Source of the DNA: an uncultured Alistipes sp.
Lineage (GTDB): Bacteria; Bacteroidota; Bacteroidia; Bacteroidales; Rikenellaceae
Direction of reading: 5' to 3'
DNA: 64,000 bases
Assembly (NCBI GenBank): GCA_944322005.1
Contig: CALUNL010000001.1
Coordinates: forward strand, 124,001 to 188,000
In this document: positions 25,452 through 34,404 of the stretch, piece after piece
Position numbering within the stretch: position 1 is the first letter of the stretch
Layout of the letters: each line of letters opens with the position of its first letter
Translations under genes and position numbers: made by a program
Notes under the pieces: model-generated
Databases searched by the model: none
Told to the model about the DNA's origin: nothing
Seen by the model: the letters and a program-made list of their open reading frames with translations, nothing else

Positions 25452-27038
25452 ATGAAGATTGCTCTTGCACAACTTAACTATACCATAGGAGACATAGGCG
25501 GCAATGCTGCCAAGATCATCGAGAATATACGCAGGGCGAAGGGTGCCGGAGCCGATCTTGTGATATTCGCCGAGCAGGCCCTGTGCGGTACGCCGGCCTA
25601 CGATCTTTTGCGCAAGACCACTTTCCTGGAGCTATGCGATGAGGCGCTTGAGGATATAGCCTCGGAGTGCGACGGCATAGCGGCAATTGTCGGCTTGCCG
25701 ATTCTCTCCGAGCGCGGAACATACAGTGCTGCAGCCGTCATTGAGAACAGGGAGATACGCCATTTTGTCACCAAAAAGAATATCACCGCACGCCGTGAGA
25801 TGGGATTCCTTGTCAGCGGCACCGGAATCGAGAGCGTCGAAGTTGCCGGAGAGCGTGTGGCGGTGGTCGTTGGCGACGATTTCCGTTTTGTAAGGCAGGT
25901 TGACCGCAGTGTCGATACGCTCATAAGCATAAATGCGCGCCGTTATGGCCGCGGGATGCTCTCATACCGTTACGAGTCGATGCACAACCTTGCTTTCGTC
26001 GAGTCCAAGAACATCATAATCATAAACCAGATAGGCGGTTCCGGCGAGATAGTCTACGACGGTACGTCCGGAGTCATCAACAAGTATGGCGACCTCACGC
26101 TCGTGATGAAGAGTTTCGAGGAGGATTTCGCCATATATGATACTGCCGTTGAGCATAGCCCGTGCGAGCTGCCCGATACGCTGCACCGCCACGACAGGAC
26201 AGCCATGCACTACAAGGCTGCCGTGCTCGGGCTGCGCGACTATTTCCACAAGAACGGATATGTGAAGGCCTGCGTCGGACTGTCGGGCGGTATAGACTCT
26301 TCGGTTGTGGCCTGCATCGCGGCCGATGCCCTCGGTCGCGAGAATGTCTACGGACTTATGATGCCGTCGCAGTTCTCTTCGGACCATTCGGTCATAGATG
26401 CTAAGATGCTTGCCGAGAGCCTCGGCATAAGGTACAGCGTTCTGCCCATAACGGAGGCTTACAAATCAATGGTTGACACACTCAAACCCGTAATAGGCGG
26501 CCGTGAATTCGACTCTACGGAGGAGAACATACAGTCGCGCATACGAACCATAATGCTGATGGCCGTACAGAACAAGACCGGCTACGTGCTTCTTAACTCC
26601 TCGAACAAGAGTGAGAATGCGCTGGGTCTGTGTACGCTTTACGGTGATACGGCCGGTGCGTTCAGCGTCACCGGTGACCTGTACAAGACGGAGATGTACG
26701 ATCTTGCACGTTACATCAACCGTCAGTTCAACAACGTAATACCTGAAAACATCCTTACCAAGGAGCCGTCTTCGGAGTTGCACCCTGACCAGAAGGACAG
26801 CGACATACTTCCTCCGTACGAGGTTGTGGACGCCATCCTGCTGCGTATGATAGAGCAGGGCCAGCACCGGGAGGAGATAGTGAATGCGGGATTCGACTCG
26901 CAGGTCGTGGAGAAGATCCACACGATGATAATGCAGAACGAGAAGAAACGTTACCAGTATCCTCCGGTTCTGCGCCTTTCGTCCTGCGCCTTCAAACACG
27001 AACGGCTTATGCCTCTCATAAACAAATACGGTTACTGA
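25452..27038 (+). CDS. nadE: NAD+ synthase with a degenerate glutaminase domain (nucleophile Cys missing)
   Basis: Final step of NAD+ synthesis: amidation of deamido-NAD+. It has an N-terminal CN-hydrolase-like domain (1-250) and a C-terminal synthetase with the ATP site GLSGGIDSS, LLNSSNKSENALG and YPPVLRLSS. In glutaminase-active enzymes the catalytic triad is Glu-Lys-Cys. Glu41 (FAEQAL) and Lys108/109 are kept, but the Cys of the ICED motif is Gly141 (VVVGDDFRF, codon GGC at 25872-25874). The protein (528 residues) is also shorter than most glutamine-dependent forms. It therefore probably uses free ammonia. The stop overlaps the rseC start by one base (TGATG), so it is translationally linked to the Rnf genes. 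Confidence 0.93.
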   Translation: MKIALAQLNYTIGDIGGNAAKIIENIRRAKGAGADLVIFAEQALCGTPAYDLLRKTTFLELCDEALEDIASECDGIAAIVGLPILSERGTYSAAAVIENREIRHFVTKKNITARREMGFLVSGTGIESVEVAGERVAVVVGDDFRFVRQVDRSVDTLISINARRYGRGMLSYRYESMHNLAFVESKNIIIINQIGGSGEIVYDGTSGVINKYGDLTLVMKSFEEDFAIYDTAVEHSPCELPDTLHRHDRTAMHYKAAVLGLRDYFHKNGYVKACVGLSGGIDSSVVACIAADALGRENVYGLMMPSQFSSDHSVIDAKMLAESLGIRYSVLPITEAYKSMVDTLKPVIGGREFDSTEENIQSRIRTIMLMAVQNKTGYVLLNSSNKSENALGLCTLYGDTAGAFSVTGDLYKTEMYDLARYINRQFNNVIPENILTKEPSSELHPDQKDSDILPPYEVVDAILLRMIEQGQHREEIVNAGFDSQVVEKIHTMIMQNEKKRYQYPPVLRLSSCAFKHERLMPLINKYGY

Positions 27039-27472
27039 TGTTACATTCCGCTGACGGCATAAGGCACGAAGGCGTAGTCGCGTCGGTGGATGGTCGCCGC
27101 GTCTCGGTTGATGTCGAGGTGGGCGAAGCGTGCGGCTCATGCGCCTCGCGTTCGTCGTGTGCGCTCGGACGCGCACGGGATACGCGCAGGATCGTTGTCG
27201 ACGTTCCGGCCGGAGAGGACTATTCCGCAGGTGAGCGTGTCGACGTCTCCGTGCGCAGCAGCATGGGGGCAATGGCCGTACTGTTGTGTTATGTCTGCCC
27301 GCTTGCGGTGCTGCTGGCGGTACTCGCATCGGCGGTGGGAGCCGGTTACTCCGATGGGGTTGCAGCAACGGCCTCGCTGGCGGCGGTTGCCGTTTATTAT
27401 GCCGTGCTGTACCTGTTCCGGGGCAGGATATCGAAAAAAGTCTGTTTCACAATATCAAAATCGAAGATATAG
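27038..27472 (+). CDS. rseC: RseC/MucC-like SoxR-reducing system protein
   Basis: Small inner-membrane protein of the RseC family, 144 residues, usually linked to Rnf/SoxR-reducing complexes. The N-terminal soluble part bears the cysteine motif ACGSCASRSSC, followed by two membrane helices (MAVLLCYVCPLAVLLAVLASAV and AATASLAAVAVYYAVLYLF, quoted partly). The TGATG overlap with nadE and a 9-bp gap to rnfB place it inside the operon. Its role may be in iron-sulfur or flavin maturation of the complex, but this is not established from sequence. Confidence 0.85.
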   Translation: MLHSADGIRHEGVVASVDGRRVSVDVEVGEACGSCASRSSCALGRARDTRRIVVDVPAGEDYSAGERVDVSVRSSMGAMAVLLCYVCPLAVLLAVLASAVGAGYSDGVAATASLAAVAVYYAVLYLFRGRISKKVCFTISKSKI

Positions 27473-27481
27473 ACTATCGTT

Positions 27482-28423
27482 ATGAATACTTTGGTTTTTA
27501 CGATTCTGACACTATGCGTACTCGGCGTTGTTTCGGCGCTTGTTCTCTATTGGGTTGCGCAAAAGTTCAAGGTTGAGGAGGATCCGCGGGTCGACGATGT
27601 GGAGAAGATGCTCCCGGGTGCCAACTGCGGCGGCTGCGGTTTTGCAGGATGCCGTGCGTTTGCGTCGGCCATGGTCTCCTCCGATGACATTTCCGATCTT
27701 TACTGTGCAGTCGGCGGTGCCGACTGCATGAAGCGCATTGCCGATTATCTCGGCAAGGCCGCACCTGTGAAGGAACCTCTGGTGGCCACGGTGCGTTGCG
27801 GCGGAACATGCGAGAAACGTCCGCGTACCAATTCGTATGTCGGCGCATCGTCGTGTGCCGTCGTGTCGTCGCTCTATGTCGGCGAGACCGGCTGCGCATA
27901 CGGATGCCTCGGGTATGGCGACTGCGTTGCGGCCTGCGCCTTTGATGCGATACGCATCAACCCGGAGACCGGCATCGCCGAGGTCGATGCCGACAAGTGT
28001 ACGGCCTGCGGTGCCTGCGTCAAGGCGTGTCCGAAGGGGGTGATCGAGCTCCGCAAGAAGTGGCCGAAGAACCGCGCGATATATGTGTCGTGCGTCAGCC
28101 GCGACAAGGGCCCGGTGGTGATGAAGGCCTGCAAGGCGGGGTGTATCGGCTGTGGCAAGTGTGCCAAGGTTTGCGAGTTCGGAGCCATTACCATCGAAAA
28201 CAATCTGGCGTATATCGATCCGTTCAAGTGCCGTCTGTGCCGCAAGTGCGTGAACGAGTGCCCTACGGGGGCCATAAAGCTTGTGGGGCTTGCGCCTCTG
28301 CCGAAGAAGACGGCTGAGCCTGCTGCGGCTGCGGCGCCGAAACCGGCAGCCGAAAAGCCTGCTGCGCCTGCGGCGAACAAGGCGGCGGTATCCGCAGAGC
28401 CTGAAACCGCAGAAAAGAAGTGA
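27482..28423 (+). CDS. rnfB: Rnf electron transport complex subunit B (ferredoxin subunit)
   Basis: Electron entry subunit of the Rnf complex that oxidises reduced ferredoxin and reduces NAD+. One N-terminal membrane helix (TILTLCVLGVVSALVLYW) then the 4Fe-4S domain CGGCGFAGC...C, plus further clusters: CAYGCLGYGDCVAAC, CTACGACVKACP, CIGCGKCAKVC and CRLCRKCVNECP. The tail after residue 275 is Ala/Pro-rich (AAAAAPKPAAEKPAAPAA), a disordered extension of about 35 residues. 313 residues. Gap 27 bp to rnfC. Confidence 0.95.
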   Translation: MNTLVFTILTLCVLGVVSALVLYWVAQKFKVEEDPRVDDVEKMLPGANCGGCGFAGCRAFASAMVSSDDISDLYCAVGGADCMKRIADYLGKAAPVKEPLVATVRCGGTCEKRPRTNSYVGASSCAVVSSLYVGETGCAYGCLGYGDCVAACAFDAIRINPETGIAEVDADKCTACGACVKACPKGVIELRKKWPKNRAIYVSCVSRDKGPVVMKACKAGCIGCGKCAKVCEFGAITIENNLAYIDPFKCRLCRKCVNECPTGAIKLVGLAPLPKKTAEPAAAAAPKPAAEKPAAPAANKAAVSAEPETAEKK

Positions 28424-28450
28424 TAAAAAAGTCAAGGAGAATCACAGCAT

Positions 28451-29794
28451 ATGATGAGAACTTTCCCCATAGGCGGAGTCCATCCGTCTGACAACAAGAA
28501 GTGGAGCAGCAACAGCGCCATCGAGCAGATGGACCTTCCGGATGTCGTGAACGTCCCGCTGTCGCAGCACATAGGTGCTCCGGCCACGCCAAAGGTGGCC
28601 AAGGGAGACAAGGTGCGTGTAGGCGATCTGATCGCCGAGGCTACAGGCTTCATGTCGGCCAACATTCATGCACCGGTTTCGGGTACGGTTACGGCCGTCG
28701 ACATGCAGCCCAACGGCCAGGGGCTGCGTCAGATGATGATTACCATACGTCGCGAGGGTGATGAGTGGGCCGAAGGCATAGACCGCAGCGATACGATTGT
28801 CGAGAACTGCGAGCTTACCTCGCGCGAGATCATCGACCGCATCAAGGCCGCCGGCATCGTGGGCATGGGCGGCGCCACGTTCCCGACCCACGTGAAACTC
28901 TCGATACCGGACGGCAAGCATGCCGAGGCACTGATCATAAACGGTGTGGAGTGCGAGCCTTATCTGACGTCCGACTATCGGACGATGCTCGAGCGCGGAC
29001 GTGAACTTATCATAGGTACGAAGATACTGATGCGTGCCGTAAATGTCGGCAAGGCCTACATAGGCGTCGAGAGCAACAAGCCGGATGCCATAAAACACCT
29101 TCGTTCGCTGCTCGACGGAACGGAGGGCATTTCGGTCGTCAAGCTGAAGACGAAGTATCCGCAGGGCGGCGAGAAGCAGCTGATTGCTGCCGTACTCGGA
29201 CTGCGCGTTCCACCGCCTCCGGCACTTCCAATAGATGTCGGTGCCGTGGTCTGCAACGCTTCGACGGCCGTTGCCGTATACGAGGCGGTACAGAAGAACA
29301 AGCCGCTCGTGGAGCGTGTCGTGACCGTTACGGGAAAGCATATGCGCGAGCCGAAGAACCTGCTGGCGCGTTTCGGTACGCCGGTGGAGGCTCTCGTAGC
29401 CAAGTGTGGCGGACTGCCGGAGGGAGATGTTCGCGTGCTCAACGGAGGCCCGATGATGGGCCGTCCGCTCGTGAACCTCGGCATGCCGGTCATGAAGGGC
29501 TGTTCGGGAATCGTCGTCATGAGCGGAGCGGATGCTCTTCGCGGCCGCGAGAGCGCCTGCATCAAGTGTGCAAAGTGCGTCGAGGCGTGCCCGATGGGGC
29601 TCGAACCTTATCTGTTGTCCAAACTCTCGCGCCGAAAGGACTGGGAGAGCGTCGAGCGCGGCGATGTGGTGAGCTGCATCGAGTGCGGAAGCTGCCAGTA
29701 CACGTGTCCGGCAAACATTCCGCTGCTGGACTACATACGTCTCGGCAAACAGACGGTTATGGGCATCATACGTACGAGAAACGCCAAGAAGTAG
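28451..29794 (+). CDS. rnfC: Rnf electron transport complex subunit C
   Basis: Peripheral NADH/NAD+-binding subunit, 447 residues. It shows the N-terminal RnfC region (PLSQHIGAPATPKVAKGDKVR), a Rossmann/FMN part with GMGGATFPTHVKL and NGVECEPYLTSDYR, the SLBB-like segment, and two C-terminal 4Fe-4S clusters (CIKCAKCVEACPMGL and CIECGSCQYTCPANIP). No membrane segment. Operon position between rnfB and rnfD, as in other Bacteroidota. Confidence 0.96.
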   Translation: MMRTFPIGGVHPSDNKKWSSNSAIEQMDLPDVVNVPLSQHIGAPATPKVAKGDKVRVGDLIAEATGFMSANIHAPVSGTVTAVDMQPNGQGLRQMMITIRREGDEWAEGIDRSDTIVENCELTSREIIDRIKAAGIVGMGGATFPTHVKLSIPDGKHAEALIINGVECEPYLTSDYRTMLERGRELIIGTKILMRAVNVGKAYIGVESNKPDAIKHLRSLLDGTEGISVVKLKTKYPQGGEKQLIAAVLGLRVPPPPALPIDVGAVVCNASTAVAVYEAVQKNKPLVERVVTVTGKHMREPKNLLARFGTPVEALVAKCGGLPEGDVRVLNGGPMMGRPLVNLGMPVMKGCSGIVVMSGADALRGRESACIKCAKCVEACPMGLEPYLLSKLSRRKDWESVERGDVVSCIECGSCQYTCPANIPLLDYIRLGKQTVMGIIRTRNAKK

Positions 29795-29816
29795 AACAAA
29801 ATAACAACTCATTGAT

Positions 29817-30788
29817 ATGGCAAACAGATTTTTTGTCTCACCTTCACCGCACGTGCATGGCGAAATGTCCACCGTCCGCATAATGTCGGACGTAATCATC
29901 GCCCTGCTGCCTGCGCTGGTGGTCTCCATCAGGGTGTTCGGATGGGGTGCGCTGCTGGTTACGGCCGTCTCGGTCGTAAGCTGCGTGCTGTTCGAGTTCC
30001 TGATACAGAAATTCATCGTCCGCGGGCCGCTGACGGTGAACAACCTTTCGGCCGCAGTCACCGGAATGCTGCTCGCATTCAACCTGCCGGTCAACATTCC
30101 GCTGTGGATAGTTGTCATAGGCGCACTCTTCGCCATCGGCGTAGTCAAGATGCCTTTCGGCGGCATAGGCAAGAACCTCTTCAATCCGGCCATTGCCGGA
30201 CGTGTGTTCCTGCTCATCGCCTATCCGGTGCAGATGACCTCGTTCCCGAGCCCGACCATCGAGGGGTATGTCGATGCCTATTCGGGTGCAACCCCGCTCG
30301 CTGCCGCAAAGGCCGGAGCAGTCGATTTCTCGAACTATGATGTCCCGGGAATGCTCGCCGGAGCCATTCCGGGTTCGTTCGGAGAGATTGCGACGCTCGC
30401 GCTGCTTCTTGGCGGAGCCTATCTCCTTATCCGCCGCGTGATAACGTGGCACATCCCGGTTGCAGTGCTCGGTACGATGGCCGTATTCGCCGTCATCGTA
30501 TCGCTGTGCCGCTGCGAGGGGTATGCGATGCTCTACCAGTATCCGCTCTTCCACCTGCTGGCCGGCGGTGCCGTGCTCGGTGCCGTATACATGGCCACCG
30601 ACTATACGACATCCCCGATGACGCATGCGGGAATGCTCATCTACGGTGTGGGCATAGGAGCCATAACGATGCTCATACGACTGTGGGGACAGTATCCGGA
30701 GGGAATGTCCTTTGCGATACTCATCATGAACAGCGTAGTGCCGCTCATAAACAAATATGTCAAACCTTCGCGTTTCGGCGCGAGATAA
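29817..30788 (+). CDS. rnfD: Rnf electron transport complex subunit D
   Basis: Integral membrane subunit with covalent FMN. The flavinylation motif YSGATPLAA has Thr159 as attachment site. Nine or so membrane segments are visible, for example LLPALVVSIRVFGWGALLV and HLLAGGAVLGAVYMATDY, and the family block MPFGGIGKNLFNPAIAGRVF. 323 residues. Works with RnfG in electron flow across the membrane. Confidence 0.95.
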   Translation: MANRFFVSPSPHVHGEMSTVRIMSDVIIALLPALVVSIRVFGWGALLVTAVSVVSCVLFEFLIQKFIVRGPLTVNNLSAAVTGMLLAFNLPVNIPLWIVVIGALFAIGVVKMPFGGIGKNLFNPAIAGRVFLLIAYPVQMTSFPSPTIEGYVDAYSGATPLAAAKAGAVDFSNYDVPGMLAGAIPGSFGEIATLALLLGGAYLLIRRVITWHIPVAVLGTMAVFAVIVSLCRCEGYAMLYQYPLFHLLAGGAVLGAVYMATDYTTSPMTHAGMLIYGVGIGAITMLIRLWGQYPEGMSFAILIMNSVVPLINKYVKPSRFGAR

Positions 30789-30801
30789 TGTGTCGCGGAT
30801 T

Positions 30802-31404
30802 ATGAAGAGTACTTTGAAAAACATGGTTCTGGTGCTGTTCTCGGTGACCTTGGTGTCATCGGCCGTGGTCGGCGCCGTGAACATGATAACCGAGGATGCG
30901 ATAGCGCAGGCGAAGGCCGAGGCCGTGAATGCGGCGCTGCGCATGGTTCTCCCGGAGTATGAAACCACTGAAAAGAGCGACCTCGTCATAGACGAACTGC
31001 CGATATCCGTATACAGTGCCGTCAAGGGCGGAGAGACCGTCGGATATGCCGTCGAGTCGCAGACGAAGCAGGGCTTCGGAGGAACGATACGGATGATGGT
31101 GGGATTCGATACCGAGGGACGCATAATAAACGTCAATGTCCTGGAACAGAACGAAACCCCGGGACTCGGCACCAAGATGTGCGACGAGGGCAACCCGCTG
31201 TTCGAGAGCGTGCGCAACAAGATACCGTCGCAGATGAAGCTCGCCGTAAGGAAGGACGGCGGCGAGGTGGACGCGCTGACGGCGGCCACGATATCGTCCC
31301 GTGCATACGTCGATGCGATAGCACGCGCATATGAGGCGTACGGACAGGTGTCCGGCAATGTTGCCGGTCAGCAGAACGAGAAAGGAGGCAACGATGGAGA
31401 ATAG
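30802..31404 (+). CDS. rnfG: Rnf electron transport complex subunit G
   Basis: FMN-carrying subunit exposed outside the membrane, 200 residues from ATG 30802 (the open frame starts earlier in rnfD but the start MKSTLKNMVLVLFSV gives one normal membrane anchor). The family motif NETPGLGTKMCDEG is present. The flavin site near residues 147-155 is DALTAATIS: Thr153 is in the right place, but the usual SGAT is TAAT here. It overlaps rnfE by 11 bases. Confidence 0.92.
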   Translation: MKSTLKNMVLVLFSVTLVSSAVVGAVNMITEDAIAQAKAEAVNAALRMVLPEYETTEKSDLVIDELPISVYSAVKGGETVGYAVESQTKQGFGGTIRMMVGFDTEGRIINVNVLEQNETPGLGTKMCDEGNPLFESVRNKIPSQMKLAVRKDGGEVDALTAATISSRAYVDAIARAYEAYGQVSGNVAGQQNEKGGNDGE

Positions 31405-32053
31405 CAATGCAGAAGTGCGCACGGCTCCAGTAAAGGAGAGTGCAATGTCGAAGACGGCCGCATTCATGCGCGAGAAACTGCTTCTCGTGTGGAAGGGAGT
31501 CATACGCGAAAACCCTACGTTCGTACTTGTGCTCGGAATGTGTCCGACGCTGGGTACTACCACAAGTGCCGCGAACGGTTTCGGCATGGGCGTGGCCACG
31601 ATGGCCGTGCTGATAATGTCGAACATCGTTATTTCGCTCGTCAAGAACCTGATTCCGGACAAGGTCCGCATACCGGCCTTCATCGTCATCATCGCGTCGT
31701 TCGTGACGGTCATACAGATGCTCATGCAGGCATATTTCCAGTCGCTTTACGCCTCGCTCGGCGTCTTCATCCCGCTGATTGTCGTGAACTGCATCATCCT
31801 CGGGCGCGCCGAGGCCTTCGCCTCGAAGAACGGCGCTCTCGACTCGGCTCTCGACGGAGTAGGAATAGGTCTGGGATTCACGCTCTCGCTGACGGTAATC
31901 GGTGCGGTGCGCGAGTTGCTGGGCAGCGGTTCCGTCTTCGGTTTCAACATCGGCATAGGCGACTACACGCCGCTGGTGCTGGTGCTTGCCCCGGGCGGAT
32001 TCCTCGTGCTGGGATTCCTTATGGCATTGTTCAACAAGTTCGTAAAGAGATAG
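31394..32053 (+). CDS. rnfE: Rnf electron transport complex subunit E
   Basis: Integral membrane subunit, 219 residues from ATG 31394; the longer frame upstream is only antisense-free overlap with rnfG. Six helices include [20 protein letters not shown] and [11 protein letters not shown], both typical of RnfE/NqrD. A soluble N-terminal stretch of about 30 residues precedes the first helix. The start overlaps the rnfG end, which suggests translational coupling; rnfA follows after 4 bp. Confidence 0.94.
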   Translation: MENSNAEVRTAPVKESAMSKTAAFMREKLLLVWKGVIRENPTFVLVLGMCPTLGTTTSAANGFGMGVATMAVLIMSNIVISLVKNLIPDKVRIPAFIVIIASFVTVIQMLMQAYFQSLYASLGVFIPLIVVNCIILGRAEAFASKNGALDSALDGVGIGLGFTLSLTVIGAVRELLGSGSVFGFNIGIGDYTPLVLVLAPGGFLVLGFLMALFNKFVKR

Positions 32054-32057
32054 GAGT

Positions 32058-32636
32058 ATGGAAGTTTCGTATTTCGCAATAATAATAGGCGCGATATTCG
32101 TCAACAACGTCGTCCTCGCGCAGTTCCTCGGCATCTGCCCGTTCCTGGGCGTATCGTCGAAGATCGAGACGTCGCTCGGCATGGGTGCCGCCGTAACGTT
32201 CGTAATGGCACTTTCGTCGATTGTGACATGGCTCATACAGACCTACATACTCGTCCCGTTCGGAATCGAGTACATGCAGACCATTGTCTTCATCCTGGTA
32301 ATCGCCGCACTGGTCCAGATGGTGGAGATTATACTCAAGAAGGTTTCGCCGTCGCTTTACCAGGCCCTCGGTATATTCCTGCCGCTCATCACGACCAACT
32401 GCGCCGTTCTGGGTGTGGCCATACTGATGATTCAGAAGGAGTACACGCTGTTGCAGGGTGTGGTTTACGGCGTATCGACGGCGCTCGGATTCGCCCTTGC
32501 GCTCGTGATCTTCGCGGGCCTTCGCGAAAGGCTCGAGTTCGAGGAGGTGCCGAAGGCGTTCCGCGGTGTTCCGATTGCCCTGATTACGGCGTCGATACTC
32601 GCAATGGCCTTCATGGGATTCTCGGGGCTTGTATGA
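32058..32636 (+). CDS. rnfA: Rnf electron transport complex subunit A
   Basis: Integral membrane subunit homologous to RnfE/NqrE, 192 residues, six helices. Diagnostic start: [22 protein letters not shown], with the Cys that helps hold the intramembrane iron-sulfur centre, and the [13 protein letters not shown] block. Last gene of the operon; the terminator begins about 20 bp downstream. Confidence 0.95.
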   Translation: MEVSYFAIIIGAIFVNNVVLAQFLGICPFLGVSSKIETSLGMGAAVTFVMALSSIVTWLIQTYILVPFGIEYMQTIVFILVIAALVQMVEIILKKVSPSLYQALGIFLPLITTNCAVLGVAILMIQKEYTLLQGVVYGVSTALGFALALVIFAGLRERLEFEEVPKAFRGVPIALITASILAMAFMGFSGLV

Positions 32637-32656
32637 TTCCAATATCGCAAGGCTTG

Positions 32657-32691
32657 CGGCGGACGGGAGTATCCCGCCCGCCGTTTTTTTT
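32657..32691 (+). terminator. Intrinsic terminator of the nadE-rnf operon
   Basis: 11-bp GC-rich stem with one mismatch (32657-32667 with 32673-32683) followed by eight T residues. Confidence 0.85.
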
Positions 32692-32798
32692 GTGCCGGGA
32701 CCATTGGCGGGTTCATGCCTGATGTGGGGCCCCAAGACACTGCGATCCGGTAACGGACGGAGGACAAGTATGCCGTTGCACTCTCCGAAAGTGAATTT

Positions 32799-32833
32799 TT
32801 TGTATACCTATTCGGAAAATAATATTAATTTTG
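32799..32833 (+). promoter_or_regulatory. Promoter for hpt-queE-divIC-thiL
   Basis: TTTG at 32799-32802, 23-bp spacer, TAATTTTG at 32826-32833. The ATG of hpt lies 52 bp downstream. The stretch 32692-32798 shows nothing else. Confidence 0.65.
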
Positions 32834-32885
32834 CAATTATTAAATCTTGTTCTCGCAAAAACAACTGCAAATAACCACCGAAACA

Positions 32886-33434
32886 ATGAAGCAAAGAGTT
32901 ACACTACATGACCGTACGTTCGAGGTAATGATACCTGCCGAGAAGATTGACGAGGCCGTCAGCGCAATTGCCGAGCGACTGAACCGTGATTATGCCGATT
33001 GTGAAAAGGCTCCTATTTTCGTGAGCGTATTGAGCGGTTCGTTCATGTATCTTGCCGACCTGACGCGCAAGACGACCTTCAACAACGAAATCGCTTTCGT
33101 CAAGATATCCTCTTACGAGGGTACGCAGTCGACGGGCGAGATCACGCAGCAGTTGGGCATAGACTTCGACATTGCGGGACGCGATATCATCATCGTCGAG
33201 GATATCGTCGAGACGGGCCACAGCATCAACCATATGGTCGATTACCTGCGTTCGAAGAATCCGCGTACGCTCGAGATATGCACGCTCTTCTTCAAGCCGG
33301 AGAAGTACCAGTACGACCTGCCGATAAAGTATTGCGCGATGGAGATCGGAAACGAGTTCATCGTCGGCTACGGTCTGGACTATGACCAGCTCGGCCGCAA
33401 TCTGAAGGATATCTACGTACTTGCCAATGATTGA
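32886..33434 (+). CDS. hpt: Hypoxanthine phosphoribosyltransferase
   Basis: Purine salvage enzyme forming IMP/GMP from hypoxanthine/guanine and PRPP. 182 residues from ATG 32886. The PRPP-binding loop is IIIVEDIVETGHSI, and PIFVSVLSGSFMYLADL is the loop I with its flexible neighbours; the GLDYDQLGRNLKDIYVL end is typical of the HGPRT family. The stop overlaps the queE start by several bases. An alternative start at 32847 (non-ATG) adds family-unlike sequence and was rejected. Confidence 0.94.
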   Translation: MKQRVTLHDRTFEVMIPAEKIDEAVSAIAERLNRDYADCEKAPIFVSVLSGSFMYLADLTRKTTFNNEIAFVKISSYEGTQSTGEITQQLGIDFDIAGRDIIIVEDIVETGHSINHMVDYLRSKNPRTLEICTLFFKPEKYQYDLPIKYCAMEIGNEFIVGYGLDYDQLGRNLKDIYVLAND

Positions 33435-34053
33435 CGCGGAGGTTTTGGACGGCGGGAGACTGCTCCCTCTGGTCGAGGATTTCTATACCGTTCAGGGCGA
33501 GGGCTTCCATACGGGCAAGGCCGCATATTTCATCCGTCTCGGCGGGTGCGACGTGGGCTGTTCGTGGTGCGACGCCAAATATACGTGGAATCCGCGGCTC
33601 TATCCGCCTACGCCTGTAGGGGAGATTGTCAGGCGTGCCGTCGAGTGTGCTGCGCAGTCTATTGTCATTACCGGTGGCGAGCCTCTGCTCTATCCGCTCG
33701 GCCCGCTTACGGAGGAGCTGAAGAGGCAGGGTTTGCAGATTTTCCTCGAAACATCGGGCTCGCATCCCTTCAGCGGGGTTTTCGACTGGGTGTGCCTCTC
33801 CCCGAAGCACAAACAGCCGCCTTTGGATGAGGCCTACGGACGGGCCGACGAGTTGAAGGTCATAATCTGCGGCGAGGAGGATTTCGAATGGGCCGAGGAC
33901 AATGCCTCGCATGTCGGTGACGGGTGCATGCTCTACCTGCAGCCCGAGTGGAGCGTTTCGGAGCGAATCATGCCGTCGATAGTTGAGTATGTGAAGCGCA
34001 ACCCGCGCTGGAACATCTCTATACAGAGCCATAAATACATGAGGATACCGTAA
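33427..34053 (+). CDS. queE: 7-carboxy-7-deazaguanine synthase (radical SAM)
   Basis: Step of the queuosine/preQ0 pathway: radical-SAM ring contraction of carboxytetrahydropterin. The cluster motif is CDVGCSWC (Cys41, Cys45, Cys48, CX3CX2C), with VQGEGFHTG and GGEPLL typical of QueE. 208 residues. Overlaps hpt by 8 bases, so translation should be coupled. Other queuosine genes are not in this window. Confidence 0.93.
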   Translation: MIDAEVLDGGRLLPLVEDFYTVQGEGFHTGKAAYFIRLGGCDVGCSWCDAKYTWNPRLYPPTPVGEIVRRAVECAAQSIVITGGEPLLYPLGPLTEELKRQGLQIFLETSGSHPFSGVFDWVCLSPKHKQPPLDEAYGRADELKVIICGEEDFEWAEDNASHVGDGCMLYLQPEWSVSERIMPSIVEYVKRNPRWNISIQSHKYMRIP

Positions 34054-34081
34054 CCGTAACGGTACGGACGAATGCGTACGT

Positions 34082-34402
34082 ATGGGCAGGAAAAAGAATG
34101 AGGGAAAGAAGAGGGCCGGCAAGTTCTTCGGGAGCATCAAGGTCAACGTATGGCGGCTGCTTACGGCTGCCGTATTTCTGTTCATGTTCTTTCTCATCGG
34201 CCGCACCTGCATACAGATAATACGCACATATGCGGAGATACACCGTCTCAACACCGAAAAGGAGTTCTATCTCGAGGCCATAGAGGCCGACAGCCTGCTT
34301 ATAGAGCGTCTCAAGTACGATGACTTTCTCGAGCAGTACGCGCGCGAGAATTTCCATATGCAGCGCCGCAACGAACACGTCTATATAATCGAGGAAGAGT
34401 AG
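34082..34402 (+). CDS. FtsB/DivIC-like septum formation protein
   Basis: Small bitopic division protein, 106 residues. A basic cytoplasmic start (MGRKKNEGKKRAGK), one membrane helix (WRLLTAAVFLFMFFLIG), then a short coiled coil with heptad spacing (YAEIHRLNTEKEFYLEAIEADSLLIERL, partial) and the DivIC-type end FLEQYARENFHMQRRNEHVY. It would sit in the divisome with FtsL- and FtsQ-like partners. Between queE (28 bp gap) and thiL (2 bp). Confidence 0.88.
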   Translation: MGRKKNEGKKRAGKFFGSIKVNVWRLLTAAVFLFMFFLIGRTCIQIIRTYAEIHRLNTEKEFYLEAIEADSLLIERLKYDDFLEQYARENFHMQRRNEHVYIIEEE

Positions 34403-34404
34403 GG

